Source: Mycoplana dimorpha (GTDB lineage: Bacteria; Pseudomonadota; Alphaproteobacteria; Rhizobiales; Rhizobiaceae). From it: a stretch of DNA of 64,000 nt. Position 1 is the stretch's first letter, and each line of letters begins with the position of its first letter. The notes below the pieces were generated by a model. That model was not told the DNA's origin, ran no database searches, and saw only the letters and a program-made list of their open reading frames with translations. Below are positions 36,466 to 46,565 of this stretch, one piece after another. A program made the translations under genes and the position numbers. The DNA lies in contig NZ_PZZZ01000008.1 in NCBI RefSeq assembly GCF_003046475.1, forward strand, positions 186,001 through 250,000, read 5' to 3'.

Positions 36466-37260
36466 ATGTTGCTCGCCGCCATCGCCACCCTCCTCAGTCT
36501 GGCCGCCGTCGGGGAAACCAAAATCGCCGCCAACGAGCCAGGCGTCGCCGTCGACCTCGAACTCGTTCTGGCCGTGGACGTTTCCGGCTCGATGGATCTC
36601 GAGGAAGCGCAGGTCCAGCGAGCGGGATATGTCGAGGCGTTGATGCATCCCGACTTTCTCGCCGCCATCCGCGAAGGCTATCACGGCCGCATTGCCATCA
36701 GCTACTACGAGTGGGGCGGCACGATCGCCACGAACTCGCAATTGCCATGGTCGGTCATCGAAACCGACGACGATGCCGTCGGCTTTGCGCAGTTGATCCA
36801 GAAGCGCCCATTCACGTCGTTGCGGGGCACCTCTCTTTCGACGGCGATCGCCTATGGCTCGGGGCTGTTCGACGACAACGGCTATGCCGGCACGCGGCGG
36901 GTGATCGACATCTCCGGGGACGGGCCGAACAATTACGGGGCGCCGGTCACGCCGGCGCGCGATGCGGCGACCGCGCTCGGCATCGTCATCAACGGGCTCG
37001 CGATCATGATACGGCCATCCGCATCCCATGGGCCGCTCGATCAGTACTATGGGGATTGCGTGATCGGTGGCCCTGGCGCCTTCGTCATATCCGTGCAGAA
37101 GCCGGAAGATTTCGCGACGGCGATCCGCCGCAAGCTGGTGCTGGAGGTCAGCGGCAACCAGCCTCCGGCCCGCTTGCTTCCCGCTGCGAGCCACGCCGAC
37201 TGCATGATCGGGGAGAAACTGCGGCCCGGTTGGGAACCCTATCCGGAACTGAACCGATGA
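36466..37260 (+). CDS. DUF1194 (von Willebrand A-like) protein
   Basis: 264 residues with a hydrophobic N-terminus resembling a signal peptide (LLAAIATLLSLAAVGET). It has a VWA fold with MIDAS motif DVSGSMD near residue 37 and the conserved SLRGTSLSTAIAYG and ISGDGPNN. The DUF1194 family is frequent in alphaproteobacteria and has no assigned function. It is likely exported and metal-binding. RBS GAAAGGAGACG. Confidence 0.82.
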   Translation: MLLAAIATLLSLAAVGETKIAANEPGVAVDLELVLAVDVSGSMDLEEAQVQRAGYVEALMHPDFLAAIREGYHGRIAISYYEWGGTIATNSQLPWSVIETDDDAVGFAQLIQKRPFTSLRGTSLSTAIAYGSGLFDDNGYAGTRRVIDISGDGPNNYGAPVTPARDAATALGIVINGLAIMIRPSASHGPLDQYYGDCVIGGPGAFVISVQKPEDFATAIRRKLVLEVSGNQPPARLLPAASHADCMIGEKLRPGWEPYPELNR

Positions 37261-37431
37261 GGACGGCGGGCCGGTAAGCGCTGGTCAGAAAGTGCGCATT
37301 CCTTCGTCAGGCGCTGTCCTGTTGCGATTCCATCAGTTCGGCCCCAAAGGAAAATGCCCACTGCTCAACTTGATTCTCAAGTCCAGCAATCGGCGCCAAA
37401 TGTATGGCAAGACTCTAGAAAATACCCGCAC

Positions 37432-38061
37432 TCAACGCGCTCGAGTGGCATCCGCGCCCCGCAGGCTCTCGATCAGGCGGCGCAGGTTCTCACGACCCTC
37501 TCCGGCAAGATCGAAACGGCGACCATGAAGCAGCCATTCGCTGCAGAGCCCCTTCATCATCCACCGCAGCGCCGATGCGGCGGATCTCGGCGTCCAGCAG
37601 GCGCTGAGCTGTCCCTTCGAGGCCACGCGCGCGAGCGCACTTTCAAGCTTGCACTTGTGGTCGTCGTCGACATGCTGCTGTTTTTCCAGGACAGGCGCGA
37701 ACTCGCCGGAATAATCGCAGCGCAGGAGGATGGTCAGGATGCGCTGGCGCTGCTCGTCGCTGGCGAGCGCGTCGAGCCACTTCGCCGCCGCCCGTTCCAC
37801 GACGGCAAACACGTCCGCATCGTCGGATTCGAGCTCGCGGGCGACCATGTCTTCCTGCGGCAACGGCACGGACTTGTAGAGTTCCATGAAGAGCGCGGTC
37901 TTATTGGCGAAATGCCAGTAGATGGCACCGCGGGTGACGCCGGCGGCCTTCGCCACATCTTCCATCGTCGCGTTGGAGACGCCCTTCTTGAAGAAGACCC
38001 GTTCCGCCGCGCAGATGATCTGCCGGCGCGTAGCCTCGGCTTCGGCCTTGGTCCTGCGCAT
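37432..38061 (-). CDS. TetR-family regulator (AcrR-like)
   Basis: 209 residues. The N-terminal HTH is of the efflux-regulator subtype (MRRTKAEAEATRRQIICAAERVFFKKGVSNATMEDVAKAAGVTRGAIYWHF). A C-terminal ligand domain carries the WMMKGLCSEWLL segment usual in AcrR-like proteins. It is the last gene after the RND pump in the same direction, 49 bases downstream. It probably represses the pump operon at the operator near 42597. Confidence 0.88.
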   Translation of the reverse strand: MRRTKAEAEATRRQIICAAERVFFKKGVSNATMEDVAKAAGVTRGAIYWHFANKTALFMELYKSVPLPQEDMVARELESDDADVFAVVERAAAKWLDALASDEQRQRILTILLRCDYSGEFAPVLEKQQHVDDDHKCKLESALARVASKGQLSACWTPRSAASALRWMMKGLCSEWLLHGRRFDLAGEGRENLRRLIESLRGADATRAR

Positions 38062-38110
38062 TTCAACTCCTTATAGCAAAGTGCCCGCCTTGCGGCGGGC
38101 ACCCAGGTTC

Positions 38111-41100
38111 TCACTCGCCGGGGGCAGGTGCGACTGCCGGCGCTGGTTCGGTTTTGGTCTTGCCGCCGAACATCTTCATGATGAACACGAAGAACACCGG
38201 CACGAAGACGACCGCAAGCACGGTGGCCGAGATCATCCCGCCCATGACGCCAGTACCGATGGCGTTCTGGCTGGCAGCGCTCGGGCCCGTGGCGATGGCC
38301 AGCGGCAGAACGCCGAGCGTGAAGGCGAGCGAGGTCATCAGGATCGGACGGAAGCGGAGCCGTGCCGCCTCGATCGCCGCTTCCTTCAGCGGCTTGCCCT
38401 CGGCCCGCAGGTCCTTGGCGAACTCGATGATGAGGATCGCGTTCTTCGCCGACAGGCCGATGATGGCGATCAGTCCGACGAGGAAGTACACGTCGTTGGA
38501 CATGCCGCGCAGCATGACCGCCAGCACCGAGCCGATGACGCCGAGCGGCACGACGAGCATGACCGACAGCGGGATCGACCAGCTCTCATAGAGCGCCGCC
38601 AGTAGCAGGAAGACGAACAGGATCGACAGTGCGATCAGCGCTGGCGCCTGCGAGCCCGACTGGATCTCCTGCAACGACTGGCCGGTCCACTCGTAGCCGA
38701 AGCCGTTCGGCAGGTCGGCGGCCAACCGCTCCATCTCGGCAATGGCATCGCCCGAGGAGTAACCGGGGGCGGCCTGGCCGCTGATGCGGACGGACGGATA
38801 GCCGTTATAGCCGACGATCTGGGCCGGGCCGCGGATCCACTCCACCGAAGCGAAGGAGGACAGCGGCACCATGCCTCCGCTGGCGTTGCGGACGTTAAGC
38901 TTCAGCAGGTCCGAAGTCTGCATGCGCTTTTCCGCATCCGCCTGCACCGTCACGCGCTGCATGCGGCCGGCGTTCGGGAAGTCGTTGACGTAGGACGAGC
39001 CGAGGTTCGCCGAGATCGTCGAGTTGATATCCGCGAAGGTGACGCCGAAAGCGTTCGCCTTCTCGCGGTCGATGATCAGGTTGACCTGAGCGGCATCGGG
39101 CATGCCTTCGACGCGCAGGCCGGCGACGATCTTGCTCTGCTGGGCGGCGGCCAGCAGCTGGTCGCGCGCCGCCGATAGCGCGGCCTGGCCCATGCCGCCG
39201 CGGTCCTGCAGGCGGAAGGTGAAGCCGCTCGAATTGCCGAGGCCCTGGATCGGCGGCGGCGAGAGCGAAAATGCCATCGCGTCCTTGACCCTGCCGAAGA
39301 TCTGCCCGTTGGCCCGTCCGGCGATCGCATCCGCCGAGTTTTCCGGCCCGCGCTCGGACCAGTCCTTCAGGCTGACGAAGGCAAGGCCGGCGTTCTGGCC
39401 GGAACCGGCGAAGCTGAAGCCGGAAACCGCCACCACGCGATCGACCGCCTCTTCCTTGCCGAAGATCTGCTCGACCTGTTCGATCACCTGCTGGGTGCGG
39501 CTGCCGCTTGCCTCGGACGGGGCCTGCATGTCGACGATCAGGAAGCCCTGGTCCTCGTTCGGCAGGAACGACGTCGGCAGCTGGATATAGGCGTAGCCGA
39601 GGCCGACGAGCAGCGCCAGATAGACGACCATCAGTCGGCCGGAGCGCTTGACGACGCCGCCGACCATGCCGGTATAGCCATTCGTGGTCTTGTCGAAGCT
39701 GCGGTTGAACCAGCCGAAGAAGCCGCGTTTCTGATGATGCCCGGGGGCGATCGGCTTCAGGAACGTGGCACAGAGCGCCGGCGTCAGCGAGAGTGCCAGG
39801 AGGCCCGAGAACAGGATCGACACCACCATCGTCAGACTGAACTGCTGGTAGATGATGCCGACTGCACCGGGGAAGAAAGCCATGGGAACGAACACGGCCG
39901 TCAGCACCAGCGTGATGCCGATGAGCGCGCCGGTGATCTGGCCCATCGCCTTTCGGGTCGCCTCCTTCGGAGGCAGCCCCTCCTCGGCCATGATGCGCTC
40001 GACATTCTCCACAACGACGATGGCGTCGTCCACGAGAATGCCGATCGCCAGCACCATGGCGAACATGGTCAGCACGTTGATCGAGAAGCCGGCGACAAAC
40101 ATGACCGCACAGGTGCCGAGGAGCGCCACCGGCACGACGAGCGTCGGAATGACCGTGTAGCGGATGTTCTGCAGGAACAGGAACATCACCAGGAACACGA
40201 GGCCGATGGCTTCGATGAGCGTATGGACCACCTTCTCGATCGACGCCTCGACGAAGGGCGTCGTGTCATAGGGGATCTCGTATCTGATGCCCGGCGGGAA
40301 GAACTGCGCCAGTTCGTCCATCTTTTCCCGGATGCCCTCAGCCGTCGACATAGCGTTGGCAGTCGGTGACAGCTGGACGCCGATGGCCGCGGTCGGCTTG
40401 CCGTTCAGCCGGGCGGAGAAGTTATAGGTTTCGCCGCCGACTTCGATGCGCGCGACGTCGCGCAGCCGGACGGAGGATCCGTCAGGGTTGGCCCGCAGGA
40501 CGATCGAACCGAACTGCTCGGGCGTGGCGAGCTGGCCGCGAACGAGAACGGTCGCGGAGATCTGCTGGTTGACGGGGTTCGGCTGCGCGCCGATGCGGCC
40601 TGCCGAGACTTGCGCGTTCTGCGCGGCGATTGCCCGGGTCACGTCGTCGACGGTCAGGCTGAGGCCGACCATCTTGTCGGGATCCACCCAGATGCGCATC
40701 GAGCGCTGGGTGGAGAAGAGCGTGGCGCTGCCGACGCCCGGCACGCGCCGGATTTCGCCGATGACGTTGCGGCTCATGTAGTCGCCAAGGCCGATCGCAT
40801 CGGTGTTGCCGTCCTCGGAGGTCAGCGCCACCACCATCAGGAAGCTGGTGCCGGCCTGCTCGACGCGCATGCCCTGCTGGGTCACCGACCGCGGAAGACG
40901 CGGCTCGACGCGTGCGATACGGTTCTGCACCTCCACCTGCGCCTGGTCGATGTCGGTGCCGGGCGCGAAGGTCACGTTGATGGAGATGCGGCCGGAGGAT
41001 TCCGAGGTCGACTCGAAGTAGATCAGACCAGGAACGCCGTTCAGCTCTTCCTCGATCGGACGGGTGACGCTGAGGTACATGTCCTCGGGCGAGGCACCCG

Positions 41101-41248
41101 GATAGCTCGTGCCGATCGAGATCTGCGGGGGCGCCACGTTCGGATACTGCGCGACCGGCAGCATCGGAATCGTGATCAGACCCGCGATCATGATGAATAT
41201 GGCGACAACCCAGGCGAAGATCGGCCTGTCAATAAAGAAACGTGGCAT
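38111..41248 (-). CDS. RND efflux transporter permease, AcrB/BepE-like (HAE1)
   Basis: 1045 residues, full length, with 12 expected transmembrane helices and two periplasmic loops. The proton relay Asp pair is in GILVDDAIVVVENVER and the relay Lys in GLSAKNAILIIEF. The opening PRFFIDRPIFAWVVAIFIMIAGLITI is typical of HAE1 pumps. It exports hydrophobic drugs, dyes or detergents using the proton gradient. The adaptor gene is 11 bases upstream. No outer-membrane TolC-type gene is adjacent, so it must use one encoded elsewhere. Confidence 0.95.
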   Translation of the reverse strand: MPRFFIDRPIFAWVVAIFIMIAGLITIPMLPVAQYPNVAPPQISIGTSYPGASPEDMYLSVTRPIEEELNGVPGLIYFESTSESSGRISINVTFAPGTDIDQAQVEVQNRIARVEPRLPRSVTQQGMRVEQAGTSFLMVVALTSEDGNTDAIGLGDYMSRNVIGEIRRVPGVGSATLFSTQRSMRIWVDPDKMVGLSLTVDDVTRAIAAQNAQVSAGRIGAQPNPVNQQISATVLVRGQLATPEQFGSIVLRANPDGSSVRLRDVARIEVGGETYNFSARLNGKPTAAIGVQLSPTANAMSTAEGIREKMDELAQFFPPGIRYEIPYDTTPFVEASIEKVVHTLIEAIGLVFLVMFLFLQNIRYTVIPTLVVPVALLGTCAVMFVAGFSINVLTMFAMVLAIGILVDDAIVVVENVERIMAEEGLPPKEATRKAMGQITGALIGITLVLTAVFVPMAFFPGAVGIIYQQFSLTMVVSILFSGLLALSLTPALCATFLKPIAPGHHQKRGFFGWFNRSFDKTTNGYTGMVGGVVKRSGRLMVVYLALLVGLGYAYIQLPTSFLPNEDQGFLIVDMQAPSEASGSRTQQVIEQVEQIFGKEEAVDRVVAVSGFSFAGSGQNAGLAFVSLKDWSERGPENSADAIAGRANGQIFGRVKDAMAFSLSPPPIQGLGNSSGFTFRLQDRGGMGQAALSAARDQLLAAAQQSKIVAGLRVEGMPDAAQVNLIIDREKANAFGVTFADINSTISANLGSSYVNDFPNAGRMQRVTVQADAEKRMQTSDLLKLNVRNASGGMVPLSSFASVEWIRGPAQIVGYNGYPSVRISGQAAPGYSSGDAIAEMERLAADLPNGFGYEWTGQSLQEIQSGSQAPALIALSILFVFLLLAALYESWSIPLSVMLVVPLGVIGSVLAVMLRGMSNDVYFLVGLIAIIGLSAKNAILIIEFAKDLRAEGKPLKEAAIEAARLRFRPILMTSLAFTLGVLPLAIATGPSAASQNAIGTGVMGGMISATVLAVVFVPVFFVFIMKMFGGKTKTEPAPAVAPAPGE

Positions 41249-41259
41249 TGGTCAGGACC

Positions 41260-42483
41260 TCAATTCGCTGCGGCGGCCGGTTCGGCCTTCGCGTCGTCCG
41301 CGGGCGCGGCTTCGGCGGTCTCGCCGCCGGCCTGCTCCGCTGCGCCTGCCGGATTCCATTCCGACGGAGCGACCACGCTGCCGGGACGCGCCTTCTGGAA
41401 GCCTTCGGCGACGATCTTTTCGCCCGGCTGCAGCCCGCTGGTGACGACCGCGCGCTGTCCGACGACGCGGCCAACGGTGATGCGGCGCACCTCGACGGTG
41501 TTTTCGGCATTGACGACATAGACCTGCGCCTGGCCGCCGGTGTCACGCAGCACCGCCTGTTGCGGCACCAGGATCGCATCCTTCTCGATACCCTGCTGGA
41601 TCTGGACGCGGACATACATGCCCGGCAGCAGGTCGTTCGACGGGTTGGGGAACTCTCCGCGCAGCGTCACCTGGCCGGTGGTCGTGTCCACCGCGGCCTC
41701 GGAGAACAGCAGCTTGCCCTGATGCCCGTAGGTGGTGCCATCATCGAACAACAGCTTCACGTCGGCCGAGTTCTCGTCGCTCATCAGGTCGCCCTCCTCG
41801 AGCGCCTTGCGCAGGCGGATGAGGTCGGTCGCCGACTGGGTGAAGTCCGCATAGACCGGGTCGAGCTGCTGGATGGTGGCCAGTGCCTCGGCGCCGTTGG
41901 CGTTGACGAGGGCGCCTTCGGTGATCAGCGCACGGCCGATCCGGCCGCTGATCGGCGCGGTCACCTCGGAGTATTGAAGGTTGAGCTTGGCCGTGGCCAG
42001 GCCGGCTTCGGCGATCGCGACGTCCGCGTCGGCAGCCGCCAGGTTTGCGACGGCATCGTCGAATTGCTGTGCGGAAGCAACGTTGGACTTCTTCAGCTGC
42101 TCCTGACGGTCGGCGGCCTGCTTGGCCTGCAGCTGCACCGCCTTGGCGCGCCGCAGCGTGCCCTCGGCGCTGGCGACCTGGACGCGGAACGGCTCGGGGT
42201 CGATGCGATAGAGCACATCGCCTTCCTTCACGATTGAGCCCTGCTGGAACACGCGCTCGACGACGATGCCGGAGACGCGCGGGCGCACCTCGGCCGTGCG
42301 CGTCGCAGCGATGCGGCCCGGCAGTTCGTTGGTGATGGGCGCTTCCTCGGCTTTCGTGGTGATGACCGCCACCTGCGCAGGAGGCATGGCTGGGGCGCCG
42401 GCGTTCTGCTCCTCCTTCTGGCAGCCGGCCAGAACGAGAAGGCTTCCCATCGTCGCAATTGCAATCGGTCTCATGATCCGCAT
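41260..42483 (-). CDS. RND periplasmic adaptor (membrane fusion protein), AcrA/BepD-like lipoprotein
   Basis: 407 residues. The lipoprotein signal has lipobox LAGC with Cys21. It has a lipoyl barrel (about 60-95), an alpha hairpin (about 95-165, rich in AKAVQLQAKQAADRQEQLKKS), a beta barrel and a membrane-proximal domain. The C-terminus is Ala/Glu-rich and low-complexity. It bridges the pump to an outer membrane channel. It is the first gene of the adaptor-pump-TetR operon. Confidence 0.93.
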   Translation of the reverse strand: MRIMRPIAIATMGSLLVLAGCQKEEQNAGAPAMPPAQVAVITTKAEEAPITNELPGRIAATRTAEVRPRVSGIVVERVFQQGSIVKEGDVLYRIDPEPFRVQVASAEGTLRRAKAVQLQAKQAADRQEQLKKSNVASAQQFDDAVANLAAADADVAIAEAGLATAKLNLQYSEVTAPISGRIGRALITEGALVNANGAEALATIQQLDPVYADFTQSATDLIRLRKALEEGDLMSDENSADVKLLFDDGTTYGHQGKLLFSEAAVDTTTGQVTLRGEFPNPSNDLLPGMYVRVQIQQGIEKDAILVPQQAVLRDTGGQAQVYVVNAENTVEVRRITVGRVVGQRAVVTSGLQPGEKIVAEGFQKARPGSVVAPSEWNPAGAAEQAGGETAEAAPADDAKAEPAAAAN

Positions 42484-42560
42484 CGGTTTTTTTCCACGAG
42501 CAAGGAGGGGCAGCGGCCCCCAAAAGGTGCAGGTTCGGGCCTGAGGCCCTCAAAATGATA

Positions 42561-42590
42561 GATGCGGAAAAGCTGTCAGCTCTCCGCATC
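42561..42590. other. hairpin upstream of adaptor gene
   Basis: GATGCGGA and TCCGCATC form the outer stem and AGCT/AGCT an inner stem, in the 203-base gap before the adaptor gene. It could be the end of an untranslated leader or part of the TetR control region. Confidence 0.3.
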
Positions 42591-42596
42591 GTCGTT

Positions 42597-42617
42597 TACA
42601 GACGTTCATGTATGTTA
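42597..42617. promoter_or_regulatory. AcrR/TetR-type operator candidate
   Basis: TACAGACGTT is followed directly by CATGTATGTTA. The two halves form an imperfect dyad of the TACATACAT/ATGTATGTA type bound by AcrR-like repressors. It lies 114 bases upstream of the adaptor start. Confidence 0.5.
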
Positions 42618-42686
42618 GGCGGAGGCGAAGCGCAACGCCTCATTGCACCGCAGCAACGCACATTCACGGGATTGTGATGAGGGGCC

Positions 42687-43688
42687 TCATCGTATCGCTA
42701 GTCCACCGTCATCGAAGCGGTGCAACTGCCCGGCGTTTGGAGACGCATAGACGATGTCGTCAGGCGCATAGTGGTGCTCGCCGAACAGTCGGGCGGTGAG
42801 AAGCCCGGTCTGCTCGCTGTCGAGATAGACGATCGTGTCGGCGCCAAGATGCTCGACATGGATGATCCGCCCCATCCAGTCGCCGCCTTCGCGCGATAGC
42901 GTCAGGTGCTCCGGGCGGATACCGATCGTCTTGGCGCCGGCCTCGCCAAGTCGCTTCGCATCGATGAAGTTCATCGCGGGCGAGCCGATGAAGCCGGCGA
43001 CGAAGAGGTTGGCGGGCCGGTTGTAGAGTTCCATCGGCGAGCCGACCTGCTGGATCACGCCGGCGTCGAGCACGACGATCTTGTCGGCCAGCGTCATCGC
43101 CTCGACCTGGTCGTGGGTGACGTAGATCATCGTCGCCTTCAGTTCGCGGTGCAGCCGCGCGATCTCGAGACGGGTGTTGACGCGCAATGCCGCGTCGAGG
43201 TTCGACAGCGGCTCGTCGAACAGGAACAGTTTTGGCTCGCGGACGATGGCGCGGCCGATCGCCACGCGCTGGCGCTGGCCGCCGGAAAGTTCGGCCGGAC
43301 GGCGGTCCAGGTACGGCCCCAGCGACAGCATGGCGGAGGCCTTCTTGGTGCGCTCCTCGATCTGCGCCTTGGGGGCCCCGGCCTGCTTCAGGCCGAGCCC
43401 CATGTTGTCCTTGACCGTCAGGTGCGGATAGAGCGCGTAGGACTGGAACACCATGGCGATGCCGCGCTTGGCCGGCGGCACGGCGCTGACCTCGGCGCCG
43501 TCGATCAGGATGTTGCCGGAGGTCGCATCCTCAAGCCCGGCGATGATGCGCAGCAGCGTCGATTTTCCGCAGCCCGACGGCCCGACGAAGATGACGAACT
43601 CACCATCCTTGACCTCGAGATCGATGCCCTTGAGCACGTCGACCGGGCCGAAGGACTTGCGCACGGATTTCAGTTGCAGAGAGCCCAT
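42687..43688 (-). CDS. ABC transporter ATP-binding protein, UgpC/MalK type (CUT1)
   Basis: 333 residues from ATG 43688 (AAGGAAA upstream). Walker [20 protein letters not shown]-loop, LSGGQRQR signature, [12 protein letters not shown] Walker B and [11 protein letters not shown]-loop are present. A C-terminal TOBE/MalK regulatory domain has [10 protein letters not shown]. It is the last gene of the sugar transport operon and energises the two permeases upstream. MalK-type ATPases are often shared between sugar systems. Confidence 0.94.
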   Translation of the reverse strand: MGSLQLKSVRKSFGPVDVLKGIDLEVKDGEFVIFVGPSGCGKSTLLRIIAGLEDATSGNILIDGAEVSAVPPAKRGIAMVFQSYALYPHLTVKDNMGLGLKQAGAPKAQIEERTKKASAMLSLGPYLDRRPAELSGGQRQRVAIGRAIVREPKLFLFDEPLSNLDAALRVNTRLEIARLHRELKATMIYVTHDQVEAMTLADKIVVLDAGVIQQVGSPMELYNRPANLFVAGFIGSPAMNFIDAKRLGEAGAKTIGIRPEHLTLSREGGDWMGRIIHVEHLGADTIVYLDSEQTGLLTARLFGEHHYAPDDIVYASPNAGQLHRFDDGGLAIR

Positions 43689-43701
43689 CGCCGTTTCCTT
43701 C

Positions 43702-44766
43702 TTACAGCTTGACCGGTTTGCCGGTGCGCACGCTTTCGTCGGCGGCAAGGCAGATGCGCAGCGACTGAACCGCATCCTCCATGTGGCGCGACAGGTCGAT
43801 GTCCTCGCGGATCGCCTTCAGCACATAGGCCTGTTCGCGGTCGCACAGCTCCTGGTGCCCCGGCTCGCCGGCCATCTTCAGGTCCTCGTCGACCTTGAGG
43901 AAGCGGCCATTCGGCCCGGTCTCGGCGTTATGGATGCGGATCACCGCCGTCTTCGTGTGCGTGTCGATGTCGTCGGACTTGGCGTTCGGGTCCATGACGA
44001 TCGACACCGAGCCCTTCGGCGACATCACGTCCTTCACGAAGAAAGCGGTCTCTGAGATCATCGGTCCCCAGCCCGCCTCGTACCATCCGAGCGAGCCGTC
44101 GTCGAACAGCACCTGCAGGTGGCCGTAGTTGTACATGTCCGGCGCGATCTCGTCGGAGAGGCGCAGCCCCATGCCGCGCACCTCGACCGGCCTGGCGTCG
44201 GTGATCTGGCACATGACGTCTACATAGTGCACGCCGCAGTCGACGATCGGCGGCGTCGTCTGCATGAGCTGCTTGTGCGTCGCCCACGTCGGGCCGCTCG
44301 ACTGCTGGTTCAGGTTCATGCGGAACACGTAAGGGCCGCCGAGCTTGCGGGCCTCGGCGATCAGCCGCATCCAGGAGGGATGGTGGCGCAGGATGTAGCC
44401 GACCACGAGCTTGCGGCCGTTGGCCCTGGCGCAGGCGACCACCCGCTCGGCATCGGCCACGGTCGTCGCCAGCGGCTTCTCGACGAACACATGCGCACCC
44501 GCCTCCATGGCCATCACCGCATAGTCGGCATGGCTGTCGGAATAGGTGTTGATCGAGCAGAGCTCCGGCTTCAGCTCCCTCAGTGCCTCGGGGAAAGAGG
44601 GTAGGATCTCGTAGCCGTTCAACGCTTCCGGCAGCTCCACCTTCGAGCGGTTGACGAGGCCGACGATCTCGAAACCGGGGTTCTCGTGGTAGGCGAGCGC
44701 GTGGCTGCGGCCCATGTTGCCGAGCCCGGCCGAAAGCACGCGGATCGGGGCGGAGGAAGGGGTCAT
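43702..44766 (-). CDS. Gfo/Idh/MocA-family oxidoreductase
   Basis: 354 residues from ATG 44766, overlapping the permease stop (ATGA). NAD(P)-binding Rossmann motif is [10 protein letters not shown] and the conserved EKP is in VFVEKPLAT. The C-terminal Gfo alpha/beta domain has CGVHYVDV, with the catalytic His. The family oxidises or epimerises sugars and sugar acids. Insertion between permease and ATPase genes suggests it acts on the sugar imported by this system. Confidence 0.9.
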   Translation of the reverse strand: MTPSSAPIRVLSAGLGNMGRSHALAYHENPGFEIVGLVNRSKVELPEALNGYEILPSFPEALRELKPELCSINTYSDSHADYAVMAMEAGAHVFVEKPLATTVADAERVVACARANGRKLVVGYILRHHPSWMRLIAEARKLGGPYVFRMNLNQQSSGPTWATHKQLMQTTPPIVDCGVHYVDVMCQITDARPVEVRGMGLRLSDEIAPDMYNYGHLQVLFDDGSLGWYEAGWGPMISETAFFVKDVMSPKGSVSIVMDPNAKSDDIDTHTKTAVIRIHNAETGPNGRFLKVDEDLKMAGEPGHQELCDREQAYVLKAIREDIDLSRHMEDAVQSLRICLAADESVRTGKPVKL

Positions 44767-45602
44767 TTCACTGCTCCTGAAGTGATGCCGCGGATGAGCT
44801 GCCGCGAGAAGGCGAGATAGAGGACGAGCACCGGCAGGATCGCCAGCGACAGGGCGGCGAGCACCGCGTTCCAGTTGGTGACGAACTGGCCGATGAAGAT
44901 CTGCGAGCCGAGCGTGACGGTCTTGGTCGCCTCGCTGGGCGCCAGGATCAGCGGGAACCACAGATCGTTCCAGATCGGGATCATGGTGAAGACGGCGACC
45001 GTCGCCATGGCGGGGCGCACCAATGGCAGCACCAGCCGGAAGAAGATGGAATACTCCGAGAGCCCGTCGATGCGCCCGGCATTCTTCAGGTCGTCGGAGA
45101 CGGTGCGCATGAACTCCGACAGGATGAAGACAGCGAGCGGCAGCCCTTGCGCGGTATAGACAAGGATCAGCGCCGTCAGCGTGTTGACGAGCCCGGTCGC
45201 CACCATCCCCTGCAGGATCGCCACCGTGCCCAGCCGGATCGGGATCATGATGCCGAGCGCCAGGTACAGTCCCATCAGCGTGTTGCCGCGAAAGCGGTAT
45301 TCAGACAGCGCAAACGCTGACATCGCACCGAACACCAGCACGAGGACGATCGAGACGACGGTGACGATCAGACTGTTCTGGAAGTAGGTCGCAAAGTCCC
45401 CCTGCCCCAGCACCGTGGCATAGCCCACGAGGTCGAACGTCTCGGGCGTCGGAAGCTGCATCGGGTTGCGGAAGATCGCATTGCGGTTCTTGAACGAGTT
45501 GATGAGCGTCAGGAACACCGGGAACACGGCGACCAGCGTGTAGGCGATCAGCGCAATGTGGACCAGCGCCATGCGGCCGTAGGAGGTGCGTGCCTTGGAC
45601 AT
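44763..45602 (-). CDS. sugar ABC transporter permease, MalG type
   Basis: 279 residues with six transmembrane helices; the EAA loop is KNAGRIDGLSEYSIFFRLVLPLVRP and the MalG-typical start is MALVHIALIAYTLVAVFPVFLTLINSFK. It starts 12 bases after the MalF-type gene. Confidence 0.93.
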   Translation of the reverse strand: MSKARTSYGRMALVHIALIAYTLVAVFPVFLTLINSFKNRNAIFRNPMQLPTPETFDLVGYATVLGQGDFATYFQNSLIVTVVSIVLVLVFGAMSAFALSEYRFRGNTLMGLYLALGIMIPIRLGTVAILQGMVATGLVNTLTALILVYTAQGLPLAVFILSEFMRTVSDDLKNAGRIDGLSEYSIFFRLVLPLVRPAMATVAVFTMIPIWNDLWFPLILAPSEATKTVTLGSQIFIGQFVTNWNAVLAALSLAILPVLVLYLAFSRQLIRGITSGAVK

Positions 45603-45614
45603 GATCGCCTCCCC

Positions 45615-46565
45615 TCAGAACTGGTAGCGGCGGATGCGCCGCTGGATGACGAAAAGATAGAGCGAGACGCCGGCGAGGATGATCAGGAACATCACGGTGG
45701 CGATCGTCGCCCCCATCGAGCGGTCGCCGAGCTGCAGTTGGAAGCCGAAGAAGGTCCGGTAGAGCAGCGTTCCAAGGATGTCCGTCGAACCGTCCGGCCC
45801 GGCAAGCGCCCCCTGAACGGTGTAGACCAGGTCGAAGGCGTTGAAGTTGCCGACAAAGGTCAGGATCGAGATGATGCCGATCGCCGGCAACACCAGCGGC
45901 AGCTTGATCTTGAAGAACTGCGCCCAGCCGGTGATGCCGTCGCATTCGGCCGCCTCGATCACCTCCTCGGGAATGTTGAGGAGTGCCGCATAGATCAGCA
46001 TCATCGGGATGCCGACATATTGCCAGACCGAGATCAGCGACACGGCGATCAGCGCCGACCCCGGCTTGCCGAGCCAGGGCGCGAACATCCATTTCAGGCC
46101 GACCAGATCCATGAGGTAGGGCGAGACGCCCCAGATCGGCGACAGGATCAGCTTCCAGATGAAGCCGACGATCACGAAGGACAGCAGCGTCGGCAGGAAG
46201 ATGGCGGTGCGATAGAAGGCGGCGAAGCGCAGCCTTGGCAGCGAAAGCAAGGCTGCCAGCGCGATCCCGATCGGGTTCTGCACCAGCATGTGGATGGCGA
46301 AAAAGATGAAATTGTTCTTCAGCGCGTTCCAAAAGTCGGCCGACCAGCGCGCATCACCGAAGAGAACGCGGAAGTTGCCGAGCCCGACGAAGGTGTATTG
46401 GCCGTCGACCGTATTGTAGAACGACAGGCGAAGGGTCTCGATCAGCGGCAGGATCATCACGGCCGAATAGACGACCAATGCCGGCAGCAGGAACACGCCG
46501 ATGTGCCAGCGCCGCGGGCGCCGTACGGCTTCCAGTTCGTCCCGAGATAAAGTGGCGTCCGTCAT
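45615..46565 (-). CDS. sugar ABC transporter permease, MalF type
   Basis: 316 residues with six helices; the first is FLLPALVVYSAVMILPLIETL. The EAA loop is EAAECDGITGWAQFFKIKLPLVLP. It pairs with the next gene to form a CUT1 sugar channel. A 357-base gap with a hairpin separates it from the binding-protein gene. Confidence 0.93.
   Translation of the reverse strand: MTDATLSRDELEAVRRPRRWHIGVFLLPALVVYSAVMILPLIETLRLSFYNTVDGQYTFVGLGNFRVLFGDARWSADFWNALKNNFIFFAIHMLVQNPIGIALAALLSLPRLRFAAFYRTAIFLPTLLSFVIVGFIWKLILSPIWGVSPYLMDLVGLKWMFAPWLGKPGSALIAVSLISVWQYVGIPMMLIYAALLNIPEEVIEAAECDGITGWAQFFKIKLPLVLPAIGIISILTFVGNFNAFDLVYTVQGALAGPDGSTDILGTLLYRTFFGFQLQLGDRSMGATIATVMFLIILAGVSLYLFVIQRRIRRYQF

Noticed and set aside
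37368-37382. ACTTGA-TTC-TCAAGT palindrome between the VWA-like and TetR genes
   Set aside because: Short 6-bp stem in a convergent gap, expected by chance; no T-run and no gene start nearby.
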